Shown in pieces: positions 8,271 through 15,836 of a stretch of 64,000 bases of DNA. Within the stretch, counting starts at the first letter, position 1, and every line of letters begins with the position of its first letter. The notes under the pieces are model-generated. The model was given only the letters and a program-made list of their open reading frames with translations. It was not told the origin of the DNA and searched no databases. The position numbers and the translations under genes were made by a program. The DNA is from Cupriavidus necator (lineage in GTDB: Bacteria > Pseudomonadota > Gammaproteobacteria > Burkholderiales > Burkholderiaceae), in the NCBI RefSeq assembly GCF_013141915.1, contig NZ_SROX01000025.1, positions 1 through 64,000 on the forward strand, read 5' to 3'.

Positions 8271-9266
8271 ATGGCCCTTCCCGTCCAGCTTCAGAACCGG
8301 CTTTCGCTGCCGGTGGTGTGCTCGCCGCTGTTTATCATTTCCAATCCCGACCTGGTCATCGCCCAGTGCAAGGCCGGCGTGGTGGGCTCGTTCCCGGCGC
8401 TGAATGCGCGCCCCGCGCCCAAGCTGGAGGAATGGCTGGACCGCATCACCACCGAACTGGCGGAACACGACGCGAAGCACCCTGAGCGCCCGTCGGCCCC
8501 GTTCGCGGTCAACCAGATCGTGCACAAGTCCAACGACCGGCTCGAGCATGACCTGGAACTGTGCGTACGCTACAAGGTGCCCGTCGTGATCACGTCGCTG
8601 GGCGCGCGCAAGGAAGTCAACGACGCGGTCCACTCGTATGGCGGCATCGTGCTGCATGACGTCATCAACAACACCTTCGCGCGCAAGGCGATCGAAAAAG
8701 GCGCGGACGGCCTGGTGGCAGTGGCCGCCGGCGCCGGCGGCCACGCCGGCACGCTGTCGCCGTTCGCGCTGCTGCACGAGATCCGCGAATGGTTCGACGG
8801 TCCGCTGCTGCTGTCCGGCGCGATCTCCAGCGGCGACGCCATCCTGGCCGCGCAGGCCGCCGGCGCCGACCTGGCCTATATCGGCTCAGCCTTCATCGCT
8901 ACGCAGGAAGCCAACGCGCAGGACGGCTACAAGCAGATGATCGTCGACAGCAATGCCAACGACATCGTTTATTCCAACCTGTTTACGGGCGTGCACGGCA
9001 ACTACCTGCGCGGCAGCATCGAGCGCGCCGGGCTGGACCCGAACGCGCTGCCGGAATCGGATCCGTCGAAGATGAATTTCGGCTCCACCAGCGTGAAGGC
9101 CTGGAAGGACATCTGGGGCGCCGGCCAGGGCGTCGGGGCGATCAAGCGTGTGGTGCCGGCCGCGGAACTGGTACGCCGTTTTGCCGAGGAATACGCGCTG
9201 GCGCGCCGCCGCCTGGGGCTGGGCGAAGCCAGCCCCGCCGGCACGCGGGCGGTCGACCTGGCCTGA
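8271..9266 (+). CDS. Nitronate monooxygenase (2-nitropropane dioxygenase) family flavoprotein
   Basis: A 331-residue FMN-dependent TIM-barrel protein. The family signature GAGGHAGTLSPF is present near residues 152-163, and the phosphate-binding GADLAYIGSAFIAT motif follows. These enzymes oxidise alkyl nitronates such as propionate-3-nitronate to aldehydes or ketones and nitrite. AGGAG lies just upstream of the ATG. It follows the NTF2-like gene and precedes a convergent PadR regulator. Family membership is firm. The exact substrate is not, because many members of this superfamily are uncharacterised. Confidence 0.88.
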   Translation: MALPVQLQNRLSLPVVCSPLFIISNPDLVIAQCKAGVVGSFPALNARPAPKLEEWLDRITTELAEHDAKHPERPSAPFAVNQIVHKSNDRLEHDLELCVRYKVPVVITSLGARKEVNDAVHSYGGIVLHDVINNTFARKAIEKGADGLVAVAAGAGGHAGTLSPFALLHEIREWFDGPLLLSGAISSGDAILAAQAAGADLAYIGSAFIATQEANAQDGYKQMIVDSNANDIVYSNLFTGVHGNYLRGSIERAGLDPNALPESDPSKMNFGSTSVKAWKDIWGAGQGVGAIKRVVPAAELVRRFAEEYALARRRLGLGEASPAGTRAVDLA

Positions 9267-9317
9267 CCGCGCGGGCCGCACAGCGGCCCCCGGCCCCTTG
9301 CCTTGCGCGCCGGCGCG

Positions 9318-9863
9318 CTACAGCAGCGGCAGCAGGGCGTCGCCCCAGGCCACCCAATCGGTTTCGAAGCGGATTCCGCGCTGCAGCAGCGCATACCGCA
9401 GTTGCTGCGCGCGATCCATGTCCGGCGCCGAGAAATCGCGCCGCTCGATGGCCAGGTAGGTTTCCAGGCGGGCGCGGTGCAACGCGATCAGCCGCCGCAT
9501 CTCGTCGCCCAGGCCGAGCGGGCCGATCACCGCATCGGCCCGCAGCTTGACCAGGATTTCCTCGCGCTGGTCCAGGCCCGCGCCAGGCGCCAGCACCCAG
9601 CGCGCCAGCTCGTCATGGCCGGCGGGCAACACTCGGTAGACCTTCTTGCGATTGCGGCGGTCGGCTGCGCCCTCGCCTTCCGCCGCGTCGTTTTCATCGG
9701 CGGCAATCCAGCCGCTGTCCGCCATGCGGCCCAGTTCGCGATAGATCTGCTGGTGCGTGGCATGCCAGAAATAACCGATGGAGCGGTCAAAGCGCCGGGC
9801 AAGGTCGTAGCCCGATGAGGGCTTTTCGATCAGGGAGATCAACAAGGCGTGCTGGGTCGACAT
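9318..9863 (-). CDS. PadR family transcriptional regulator
   Basis: A 181-residue PadR-type regulator. The winged helix lies in the first 80 residues (HALLISLIEKPSSGYDLARRF, then QQIYRELGRMADSGWI), followed by an Arg/Lys-rich wing (RRNRKKVYRVL) and a C-terminal helical dimerisation domain. The ATG at 9863 gives the standard N-terminus MSTQHALL; a GTG at 9914 would add 17 untypical residues. PadR proteins usually repress neighbouring detoxification or phenolic-acid genes. It converges on the nitronate monooxygenase gene, and the palindrome at 7692-7709 is a possible target. Confidence 0.88.
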   Translation of the reverse strand: MSTQHALLISLIEKPSSGYDLARRFDRSIGYFWHATHQQIYRELGRMADSGWIAADENDAAEGEGAADRRNRKKVYRVLPAGHDELARWVLAPGAGLDQREEILVKLRADAVIGPLGLGDEMRRLIALHRARLETYLAIERRDFSAPDMDRAQQLRYALLQRGIRFETDWVAWGDALLPLL

Positions 9864-10198
9864 GCGTCTGGGCTGAGCGGCGGAGGTGAATGGAATGGAT
9901 CGGAAAGCACGCACGTGCCGGCACGCGCCCCGGTCACCGCACTTTCAAAAATAGCCGCTATGGTAGCGCAATGCCGGTACGGTGCCGCCGTGCGGCTGGC
10001 GTGGGGCATGCGCAAGCCAGATGCCGACAAAACAATATATTTGCCGATTTTGTCAGTTAAGAAATTTCTTACCAGACAGAATTAAAAAATGCTGAATGGC
10101 ATTTCTGGCCGGCGTGCCATACATTCCATACATTGAAGCTGTGCGAGCAAATACGATCCGCCCCCGGCCGCACCATGCAGCAACTTTGGAGTGTGTCC
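9864..10198. other. AT-rich intergenic region
   Basis: No gene is supported in these 335 bases. The stretch 10020-10140 is clearly AT-rich and contains a perfect 14-bp palindrome, taagaaatttctta (10058-10071). Upstream signals for the PadR gene (minus strand) and for the small gene at 10199 (plus strand) should lie here. Confidence 0.55.
10058..10071. promoter_or_regulatory. 14-bp perfect palindrome in AT-rich spacer
   Basis: taagaaatttctta reads identically on both strands. It lies 128 nt before the ATG of the small gene at 10199 and about 195 nt before the PadR start. It could be an operator for either gene. Confidence 0.4.
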
Positions 10199-10420
10199 AT
10201 GACCGGAAGAATCCTGCTTGCCGAAGACCGCGACGTGCCCTGGGAGGCCGACGCGCGCCCGCTCGGCCTGCTGGCGCCAGTGCACGACAAGGCGCCAGTT
10301 TATTACCGGCTGCCCGATACGCCCGACGGGCACCATATCAAGGAATACCCCAGCGGCCTGCGCCAGCTGGTACGTTTTGTCGGCGTCGAGGAGCAGGTCG
10401 TCAAATACAACCTGACCTGA
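10199..10420 (+). CDS. Small hypothetical protein (73 aa)
   Basis: I do not recognise this protein. It begins MTGRILLAEDRDVPWEADARP and ends FVGVEEQVVKYNLT, has no membrane segment and is rich in acidic and aromatic residues. GGAG at 10188-10191 sits 7 nt before the ATG, which supports this start over an upstream in-frame ATG at 10133. A strong intrinsic terminator follows 65 nt after the stop, so it has its own transcript end. The well-formed translation signals and terminator argue that it is a real gene. Confidence 0.65.
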   Translation: MTGRILLAEDRDVPWEADARPLGLLAPVHDKAPVYYRLPDTPDGHHIKEYPSGLRQLVRFVGVEEQVVKYNLT

Positions 10421-10485
10421 ACCCGCACGCCATCGCTTTTCCTGTGGTTGTCTCCTCCGAGCCCGATCCTGCGGGCAGGGACTTG

Positions 10486-10510
10486 AACCCGCGAACTTCG
10501 CGGGTTTTTT
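10486..10510. terminator. Intrinsic terminator after the 73-aa gene
   Basis: aacccgcga (10486-10494) pairs with tcgcgggtt (10498-10506) over a 3-nt loop, followed by a run of T. It ends the plus-strand transcript of the small gene. On the minus strand it lies after the stop of the Bug gene at 10568 and may act there more weakly. Confidence 0.85.
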
Positions 10511-10567
10511 CTTGGCTGCGGGCCCACCCATTTGCCCCATCGCACCGCTGATCGGCCGTTCAGCCGC

Positions 10568-11524
10568 TCAGCCCAGCCTCGTGCCGACCAGCGCCACGGC
10601 ATCGCGCCAGGACTCGCGTTGCGCGGCGAGATAGTCGGCCGCGGCCGGGCCGACCCACCCGAGCGGTTCGGCGCCGTCCTGCGTCAAGCGCTGGCGCAGG
10701 GCGGTCCGCTGCAGCGCCGCATGCAGCCGCAGCGCCAGCGCATCGCGCGCCGGTGCGGCAACGGTGGGCGCGGCCAGCACCCCGTACCACGCGGCATGGT
10801 GCATGGCGGCGAGGCCCGCTTCGGCAAAGGTTGGCGTATCCGGGGCCAGCGGGCTGCGCCGGGCGCCGGTCACCGCCAGCGCGCGTACGCGGTTCTGCCG
10901 CAGCAGCGGCAGCGCCGCCTGCAGCGTGCTGACCAGCAGCGCAATATGGCCGCCTTGCAGGTCGGCCAGCGCGCGTGCGCTGCCGGGGTACGGGATATGC
11001 GCCATGCGCACGCCGGCCTGCCGGCACATCAGCTCGCCGACGAGATGGGCACTGGAATACATGCCGGGCGAGGCGAAGCCGATCTGGCCGGGCCGGCGGC
11101 GCGCCTGCTCCAGCCAGCCATGCAGTGCCGCGGCGGGCGGTGGCGCGGCCGGCGCCGCGGCACCGGCCAGCAGCACATGGGGCGTGCTGCCGATGACCGC
11201 CACCGCATGCAGGCGCCCGGCATCCGCGGCCTGGGGCGACAGCAGCGGCGCGATGCTGACCGAGCCGACCGTGCCCAGCAGCAACGCGGGCCGCTCCGCC
11301 GGCGCATGCAGCACCGCCTGCAGCGCCACCAGCCCGGCCGCGCCCGGCCGGTTTTCGACCAGCAGCGTGCTGCCTGGCGCGGACAGGCTGTCGGCCACTA
11401 ACCGCGCGACATGGTCGGCGCCGCCGCCGGCACCGTAGCCGACCACCAGGTGCATCAGTTCGGCCGCGGACGCGCGGCGTGGCGTGATGCCTCCCGCCGC
11501 TGACAGCACGCCGGCGGCGGCCAC
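10568..11524 (-). CDS. Bug family (tripartite tricarboxylate transporter) substrate-binding protein
   Basis: A periplasmic binding protein of the Bug/TctC family, about 318 residues from the GTG at 11524. Family traits are LVVGYGAGGGADHVARLVADSL near the N-terminus, VENRPGAAGLVAL, the HIPYPGSARALADLQGGHIALL segment and PTFAEAGL. The N-terminal part is hydrophobic and Ala-rich, as expected for a signal peptide. The start is uncertain: no ATG fits, the reading frame stays open further upstream, and a TTG at 11722 is an alternative. No TctA/TctB membrane partners are adjacent, so it is an orphan. The ligand, probably a carboxylate, is unknown. Confidence 0.8.
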   Translation of the reverse strand: MAAAGVLSAAGGITPRRASAAELMHLVVGYGAGGGADHVARLVADSLSAPGSTLLVENRPGAAGLVALQAVLHAPAERPALLLGTVGSVSIAPLLSPQAADAGRLHAVAVIGSTPHVLLAGAAAPAAPPPAAALHGWLEQARRRPGQIGFASPGMYSSAHLVGELMCRQAGVRMAHIPYPGSARALADLQGGHIALLVSTLQAALPLLRQNRVRALAVTGARRSPLAPDTPTFAEAGLAAMHHAAWYGVLAAPTVAAPARDALALRLHAALQRTALRQRLTQDGAEPLGWVGPAAADYLAAQRESWRDAVALVGTRLG

Positions 11525-11744
11525 GCGCAGGCACTGGCGGCGCGCCGCCAGGGGCGAGCCGCCAGCAGCGCCGGCGCGGCAAAGAGAATCGGGTCGAGGC
11601 GTGGACAGAAGGCTAGGCAGAAACCAGCGGCGCGGGCGCCATTCCAGGGGAACCTGCCCGGCATGCCGGGCAGGCGTCCGCCAGATCGTAGCACCGCGCC
11701 AGGCCGCACGCCGTCCCGGCAAACCCCCGCGGGCGCGCGCCGCG

Positions 11745-12884
11745 TCAGAGTTGGGGGGCGCGGCAAGCGGCGCCGTCGGAGTTGGCCGACTCCGCCATGC
11801 CGAACACCGCGCGGGCACCGCACTGCGAGCCGAACATGCGCGCCTGGTCATGGCCCACGCCCACCACCTCATAAGCCTGGTGGCGCAGCACCATGCCCGG
11901 GCTGGCCAGGTAGCGCTCATAGCGCAGGTAGCCCCGCGCGCGTTGCAAGCGCGTCGGGCCTTCGGCCTCCGCGCCGCAAGCCTTGTCGAGCACGCGGTGG
12001 TTGGGGTCGTTGTCCTCGGTACCGGCCAGGTAGGTCACCTGGCGCCCGGCGTAGCGCCGGTACAGCGCCAGGCCATCGGCGCCCCGGGCATACGGCACGA
12101 TGTCCTGCATGCCGTAGCGGTACTTGTCGTAGTCAGCGCAGACTGCCTTGTCATACGGCGCAAACGACTTGCCGTCCGGGCCGGCCGGGCGCACGGGCGT
12201 GAAATAGAGAAAGGACGACGGGTTCGCCACCACGTAGCGCAGGTCGATGCCGCGCGCGCGGATGCGCTCGTCGACATGGTTGAGCACGGCATAGCGGTGC
12301 ACGATCTGCGCGCCGCCCGAGTGGCCGGCCACGGTGACCCGGGTCACGCCCGGCAGGCGCGACTTGTCGGTGACCAGCGCGAGCAGGTCGTCGAGCACCT
12401 GCAGCGAACTGACCGCGAACGGCGCATTGACGGCATTCTCGCCGCTCATCCAGCCTTGCACCGACCACTGCGGCATGCCGTCGAAGCCCTTGCCCTGGTC
12501 GGGCGTGCCGGGGAAGTTGGGCGCGACCAGCAGCACTTCCTCCGGGTTGCGGCCGCTTGCCCGCAGCAGCGCGGCACCGGCGGCGTAGTAGTCGTCGCCG
12601 TTGCGCTGCAGGCCGTGCTGCACGAACACCACCTCGCGGATGCGCGACAGGTCGCCATCGAGCCGGTGGTTGGCATACACCGGGAAGTCGTAGCCCGCAC
12701 CGGTGCCCAGGTGTACACGCTGCCACTGCGGCTTTGCCGCGGCCGGCGCCTGCGCGCGCGTTGCGGCAGCGGCTGGCGTCTGCGGCGCCCCGGCGCAGCC
12801 TGCCAGCACCGCCATGGCGACGGCGGCGGCGGCCATGGGCTGGAATCGATGACGGCGGCCAGCGCGGGATAGGGCATGCGGCAT
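11745..12884 (-). CDS. Lipoprotein alpha/beta hydrolase
   Basis: A 379-residue protein with a basic N-terminus, a hydrophobic helix and the lipobox LAGC near residue 29, so it is probably membrane-anchored. The body shows an alpha/beta-hydrolase order: VVFVQHGLQRNGDDYYAAG (oxyanion region), VLLVAPNFPG, then the nucleophile elbow VAGHSGGAQ with the likely catalytic serine, and a late VVGVGHDQARMF histidine. It resembles uncharacterised bacterial esterase/lipase-like proteins; the substrate is unknown. AGGAGA lies before the ATG. It is divergent from the LysR gene at 12983 and upstream of the Bug gene on the same strand. Confidence 0.8.
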   Translation of the reverse strand: MPHALSRAGRRHRFQPMAAAAVAMAVLAGCAGAPQTPAAAATRAQAPAAAKPQWQRVHLGTGAGYDFPVYANHRLDGDLSRIREVVFVQHGLQRNGDDYYAAGAALLRASGRNPEEVLLVAPNFPGTPDQGKGFDGMPQWSVQGWMSGENAVNAPFAVSSLQVLDDLLALVTDKSRLPGVTRVTVAGHSGGAQIVHRYAVLNHVDERIRARGIDLRYVVANPSSFLYFTPVRPAGPDGKSFAPYDKAVCADYDKYRYGMQDIVPYARGADGLALYRRYAGRQVTYLAGTEDNDPNHRVLDKACGAEAEGPTRLQRARGYLRYERYLASPGMVLRHQAYEVVGVGHDQARMFGSQCGARAVFGMAESANSDGAACRAPQL

Positions 12885-12947
12885 GGAATGTTGTCTCCTG
12901 ATTGGTATTCGGACTGATGTTAGGCTAGTTGCGATCGTTTGAAAAAT

Positions 12948-12971
12948 ATATACTTCAGCATCGACGTATAT
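12948..12971. promoter_or_regulatory. Candidate LysR binding site in the divergent promoter
   Basis: atatac (12948-12953) and gtatat (12966-12971) are inverted around 12 nt, in an AT-rich patch just before the LysR start at 12983. ATAC/GTAT half-sites are typical of LysR regulators. The position overlaps the start region of lysR and lies upstream of the divergent hydrolase, fitting autoregulation (inference). Confidence 0.5.
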
Positions 12972-12982
12972 CTATCGCATAT

Positions 12983-13954
12983 ATGAACATCGAACTGCGG
13001 CACTTGCGCTATTTCCTGGCACTGGCCGAACACGGCTCGGTCACCCGTGCCGCCGCGCATCTGGGCATCCAGCAGCCACCACTGTCGCAGCAGCTGCGCG
13101 CGCTCGAGACCGAACTGGGTGTCGCGCTGTTCGAGCGCCAGCCGCGCGGCGTCGCATTGACGCCCGCCGGCATCGCGCTGCGCGAAGATGCCGCCGACCT
13201 GTTCGCGCGCCTGGAGCAGATGCGCGGGCGCATGCAGCGCCTGGCCCGTGGCGACGAGGGCGCGCTGGCGATCGGCTTTACCAGTTCCGCCGCCGCGCAC
13301 CGCCTCACGCCCGAGGTACTGCGCGAATGCCGGCGCCGTTTTCCGCGGGTAGCGCTGTCGCTGACCGAATGCAATGCCGCCGAAGCGAGCGAGCGCCTGG
13401 CCCAGGGCACGCTCAGCGCGGCGCTGCTGCGCGCCCCCGTGCAGCATCCGGCAGGCGTACGCTTCGACCTGCTGCTGGAAGAAGACATGGTCATCGCGCT
13501 GCCGCTGGACCATCCGCTGCTGCGCAAGCGCCAGGCCGCCGGGGTGGCGCCGGCCGCGCCGGTATCGCTGCGCGAGCTGGTCGACGATGCCTTCATCCTG
13601 GTGCGCCGGCCCGGCGCCCCCGGCATGTACCACGACCTGCTGCGCGCATGCGAGGCACTGGGGTTCACGCCGCGCGTCGGCGCAGAAGTCGAGCGCATGC
13701 TGACCAACCTGAACCTGGTTGCCGCCGGTGCCGGCGTCAGCGTGGTGCCGGCATCGATGGCCGGCCTGAACCGCCATGGCGTGGCCTATTGCCCCATGCA
13801 GGAAGCCGACCGCCTGCGCGCGCCGCTGACACTGGGCTACCGCGAAGACGCTGCGCGGGGTGGTGATCCCGCGCTGACCGCACTGGTGGCGCTGACACAC
13901 CGGCTGGCAGCCCGCCACCGGCGTCGGCCGCCGAAGTCGCCGGTAGACGCCTGA
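12983..13954 (+). CDS. LysR family transcriptional regulator (BenM/CatM-like)
   Basis: A 323-residue LysR regulator. The winged helix-turn-helix covers residues 1-60 (MNIELRHLRYFLALAEHGSVTRAAAHLGIQQPPLSQQLRALE), and the effector domain follows from about 90. The opening motif ELRHLRYFLA...SVTRAA and the internal motif GEGALAIGFTSSAA style resemble the BenM/CatM/CbnR group, which respond to aromatic-derived acids. The ATG at 12983 gives the canonical N-terminus; an upstream in-frame ATG at 12929 adds 18 residues not seen in the family. It is divergent from the lipoprotein hydrolase, the likely target together with the Bug gene. Confidence 0.9.
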   Translation: MNIELRHLRYFLALAEHGSVTRAAAHLGIQQPPLSQQLRALETELGVALFERQPRGVALTPAGIALREDAADLFARLEQMRGRMQRLARGDEGALAIGFTSSAAAHRLTPEVLRECRRRFPRVALSLTECNAAEASERLAQGTLSAALLRAPVQHPAGVRFDLLLEEDMVIALPLDHPLLRKRQAAGVAPAAPVSLRELVDDAFILVRRPGAPGMYHDLLRACEALGFTPRVGAEVERMLTNLNLVAAGAGVSVVPASMAGLNRHGVAYCPMQEADRLRAPLTLGYREDAARGGDPALTALVALTHRLAARHRRRPPKSPVDA

Positions 13955-14172
13955 CAGCGCGCCCGCGAGGCGCGGAAGCCTTCAGTACAACACCACGCTG
14001 TGGCGTGTATACGCTCATGCCATAGGCCGCGGCCGAGCGCGTCAGCACGGGCATCCTTGCCGGCGGTGATGGCAGACTTGGCAATGCGCGCCGGCCCGAC
14101 CCCATGCCGGCGCGGGAACGAAGGTTGCATCAACCGCGCAGTTGACCCCACGCGATGAGGAGGAGGAGCCCT

Positions 14173-14409
14173 ATGTACATGGTCTATTGGTCGCAAGCGG
14201 ACGGCGCCGGGCTGAGTCCGCATGCGCAGTCTTTCCCCAGCGACGCGATGCGTGAAGCGCTGCGCTTTACCGAAGCGCTGCGCCAGCGCCAGCACGCGGG
14301 CGAGCCCGTCAGCTTTGTCACACTGTGCTCGGAAAATCCGGATTCGGTGGGCCGCGCCGGCGCGGCCGATCCGCCGCCCGACTACGCGTGGAAGAAGCGG
14401 CGGCCCTGA
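14173..14409 (+). CDS. Small hypothetical protein (78 aa)
   Basis: Unrecognised. It begins MYMVYWSQADGAGLSPHAQSF and continues with a helix rich in Arg/Glu (AMREALRFTEALRQRQHAGE), then SFVTLCSENPDSVGRAG and a Pro/Lys-rich tail. An AGGAGGAGG run (about 14158-14166) sits at good distance before the ATG at 14173, an unusually strong binding site. The sequence pattern suggests a small soluble alpha/beta protein. It converges on the MFS gene at 14430. Confidence 0.7.
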   Translation: MYMVYWSQADGAGLSPHAQSFPSDAMREALRFTEALRQRQHAGEPVSFVTLCSENPDSVGRAGAADPPPDYAWKKRRP

Positions 14410-14429
14410 TCGAATGCGCTGCGGCCCGC

Positions 14430-15773
14430 TCAGGTCCGCCCACCCGCCGGCCGCAGCGCCGCGCGCACGACGAAGGCCATGACCACCGCGAACAGCAGCA
14501 TCACCGCCAGGAAGTACAGACCCGCGGCCAGGCTGCCGGTGGCGTCCTTGATCACCCCGATCCCATACGGCCCGAAATAGCCGCCGAGATTGGCCAGCGA
14601 GTTGATGGTGGCGATCCCCACCGCGGCGCTGGCGCCGGTCAGGAACTCGCCGGGCAGCGCCCACACCACCGCCTGGATCGAATAGATCGAGAACGCGGTC
14701 AGGCAGATAAACAGGAACTGCAGCACCGGCGATTGCACCCACGCGCTCAGCGCCATGGTGATCGCCGCCATGCCCGACACCACCACGATATGGCCATAGC
14801 GCTCGCGCTTGCGGTCCGAATGGCGCGGCACCAGCCAGAGCCCGACCACGGCAAACAGGTAGGGCACGGCCGACAGCACGCCGGTCATCGCATCGGTGAC
14901 GCCGAACTGCTTGATGATGGTCGGCAGCCACAGCGACAGCCCGTAGATGCTGAGCGGGAACGGCAGGAACAGCAGCGACAGCAGCAGCACGCGCTTGTCC
15001 TTGAGCGCCCGCAGCGGATTGCCATGCGATTTCAGCGCATAGGCGGCCTGGTCTTCAGCCAGTTCGCGCTCGATCCAGGCGCGGTCGGCCGACGCCAGCC
15101 ACGCTGCGCTGGCCGGCGACTCCGGCAGCAGCTTCAGCGTCGGCAGGCACAGCAGCACCGCGGGCAGGCCGCTGAGCACGAACAGTGTCTGCCAGTTGCT
15201 CATGCCGAACACGCCGTGGGTCGACAGCACCAGGCCGGCAATTGGCCCGGTGATGATCAGCGCGATCGGCTGCGCCAGCACCAGCAGGCCGATGATGCGG
15301 GCGCGGTGCCGCATCGGGAACCACTTGGTCAGGAAGTACAGGATGCCCGGATACAGGCCCGCCTCGGCCGCGCCCAGCAGGAAGCGCAGCACGTAGAAGC
15401 TGTGCGCGCCCCGTGTCAACGCCATCGCCATGGTGATCACGCCCCAGGTGAACAGGATGCGCGCAAACCAGCGGCGCGCGCCGAAACGTTCCAGCGCCAG
15501 GTTGCTCGGCACTTCGCACAGGAAATAGCCGAGGAAGAACAGGCCCGCGCCCAGGCCGTACGCGGCATCGCTGATGCCGATCGCCGCATTCATGTGCAGC
15601 TTGGCGAAACCGACCACCGAGCGGTCGATATACGCCACCACGTAGATCAGCGCCAGGAACGGGATCAGCCGCCGCACCAGCATGCCGACGATGCGGTGCT
15701 CTTCCGCGGCTTGTGAGGTTTCACCCCGTGTCGGGGCGGCGCGCTCCATCGGCGCGGTCTGGGTGCCTTGCAT
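14430..15773 (-). CDS. MFS transporter, anion:cation symporter (sugar-acid/phthalate permease) type
   Basis: A 447-residue major facilitator with 12 predicted membrane helices. The family features of the ACS group (phthalate, glucarate, galactonate carriers) are visible: RLIPFLALIYVVAYIDRSVVGFAKLHM in helix 1, LGAGLFFLGYFLCEVPSNLALERFGARRW across helices 2-3, and LRFLLGAAEAGLYPGILYFLTKWFP before helix 5. AAGGAG precedes the ATG. It lies 63 nt downstream of the IlvD/EDD dehydratase gene, and the two probably form an operon importing and dehydrating the same sugar acid. Confidence 0.92.
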   Translation of the reverse strand: MQGTQTAPMERAAPTRGETSQAAEEHRIVGMLVRRLIPFLALIYVVAYIDRSVVGFAKLHMNAAIGISDAAYGLGAGLFFLGYFLCEVPSNLALERFGARRWFARILFTWGVITMAMALTRGAHSFYVLRFLLGAAEAGLYPGILYFLTKWFPMRHRARIIGLLVLAQPIALIITGPIAGLVLSTHGVFGMSNWQTLFVLSGLPAVLLCLPTLKLLPESPASAAWLASADRAWIERELAEDQAAYALKSHGNPLRALKDKRVLLLSLLFLPFPLSIYGLSLWLPTIIKQFGVTDAMTGVLSAVPYLFAVVGLWLVPRHSDRKRERYGHIVVVSGMAAITMALSAWVQSPVLQFLFICLTAFSIYSIQAVVWALPGEFLTGASAAVGIATINSLANLGGYFGPYGIGVIKDATGSLAAGLYFLAVMLLFAVVMAFVVRAALRPAGGRT

Positions 15774-15836
15774 GGCGTAGTCTCCTTGTCTTTGTCATAG
15801 CCGGCTGCAGGCAGCCGGGGGGGTTGGTGCAATGGC

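Noticed and set aside
10470-10500. tRNA-like T-arm (minus strand gcgggttcaagtccc)
   Set aside because: The TTCAAGT loop resembles a tRNA T-arm, but the stem has two mismatches and no acceptor, D or anticodon arm fits around it. The bases are better explained by the terminator hairpin at 10486-10510.
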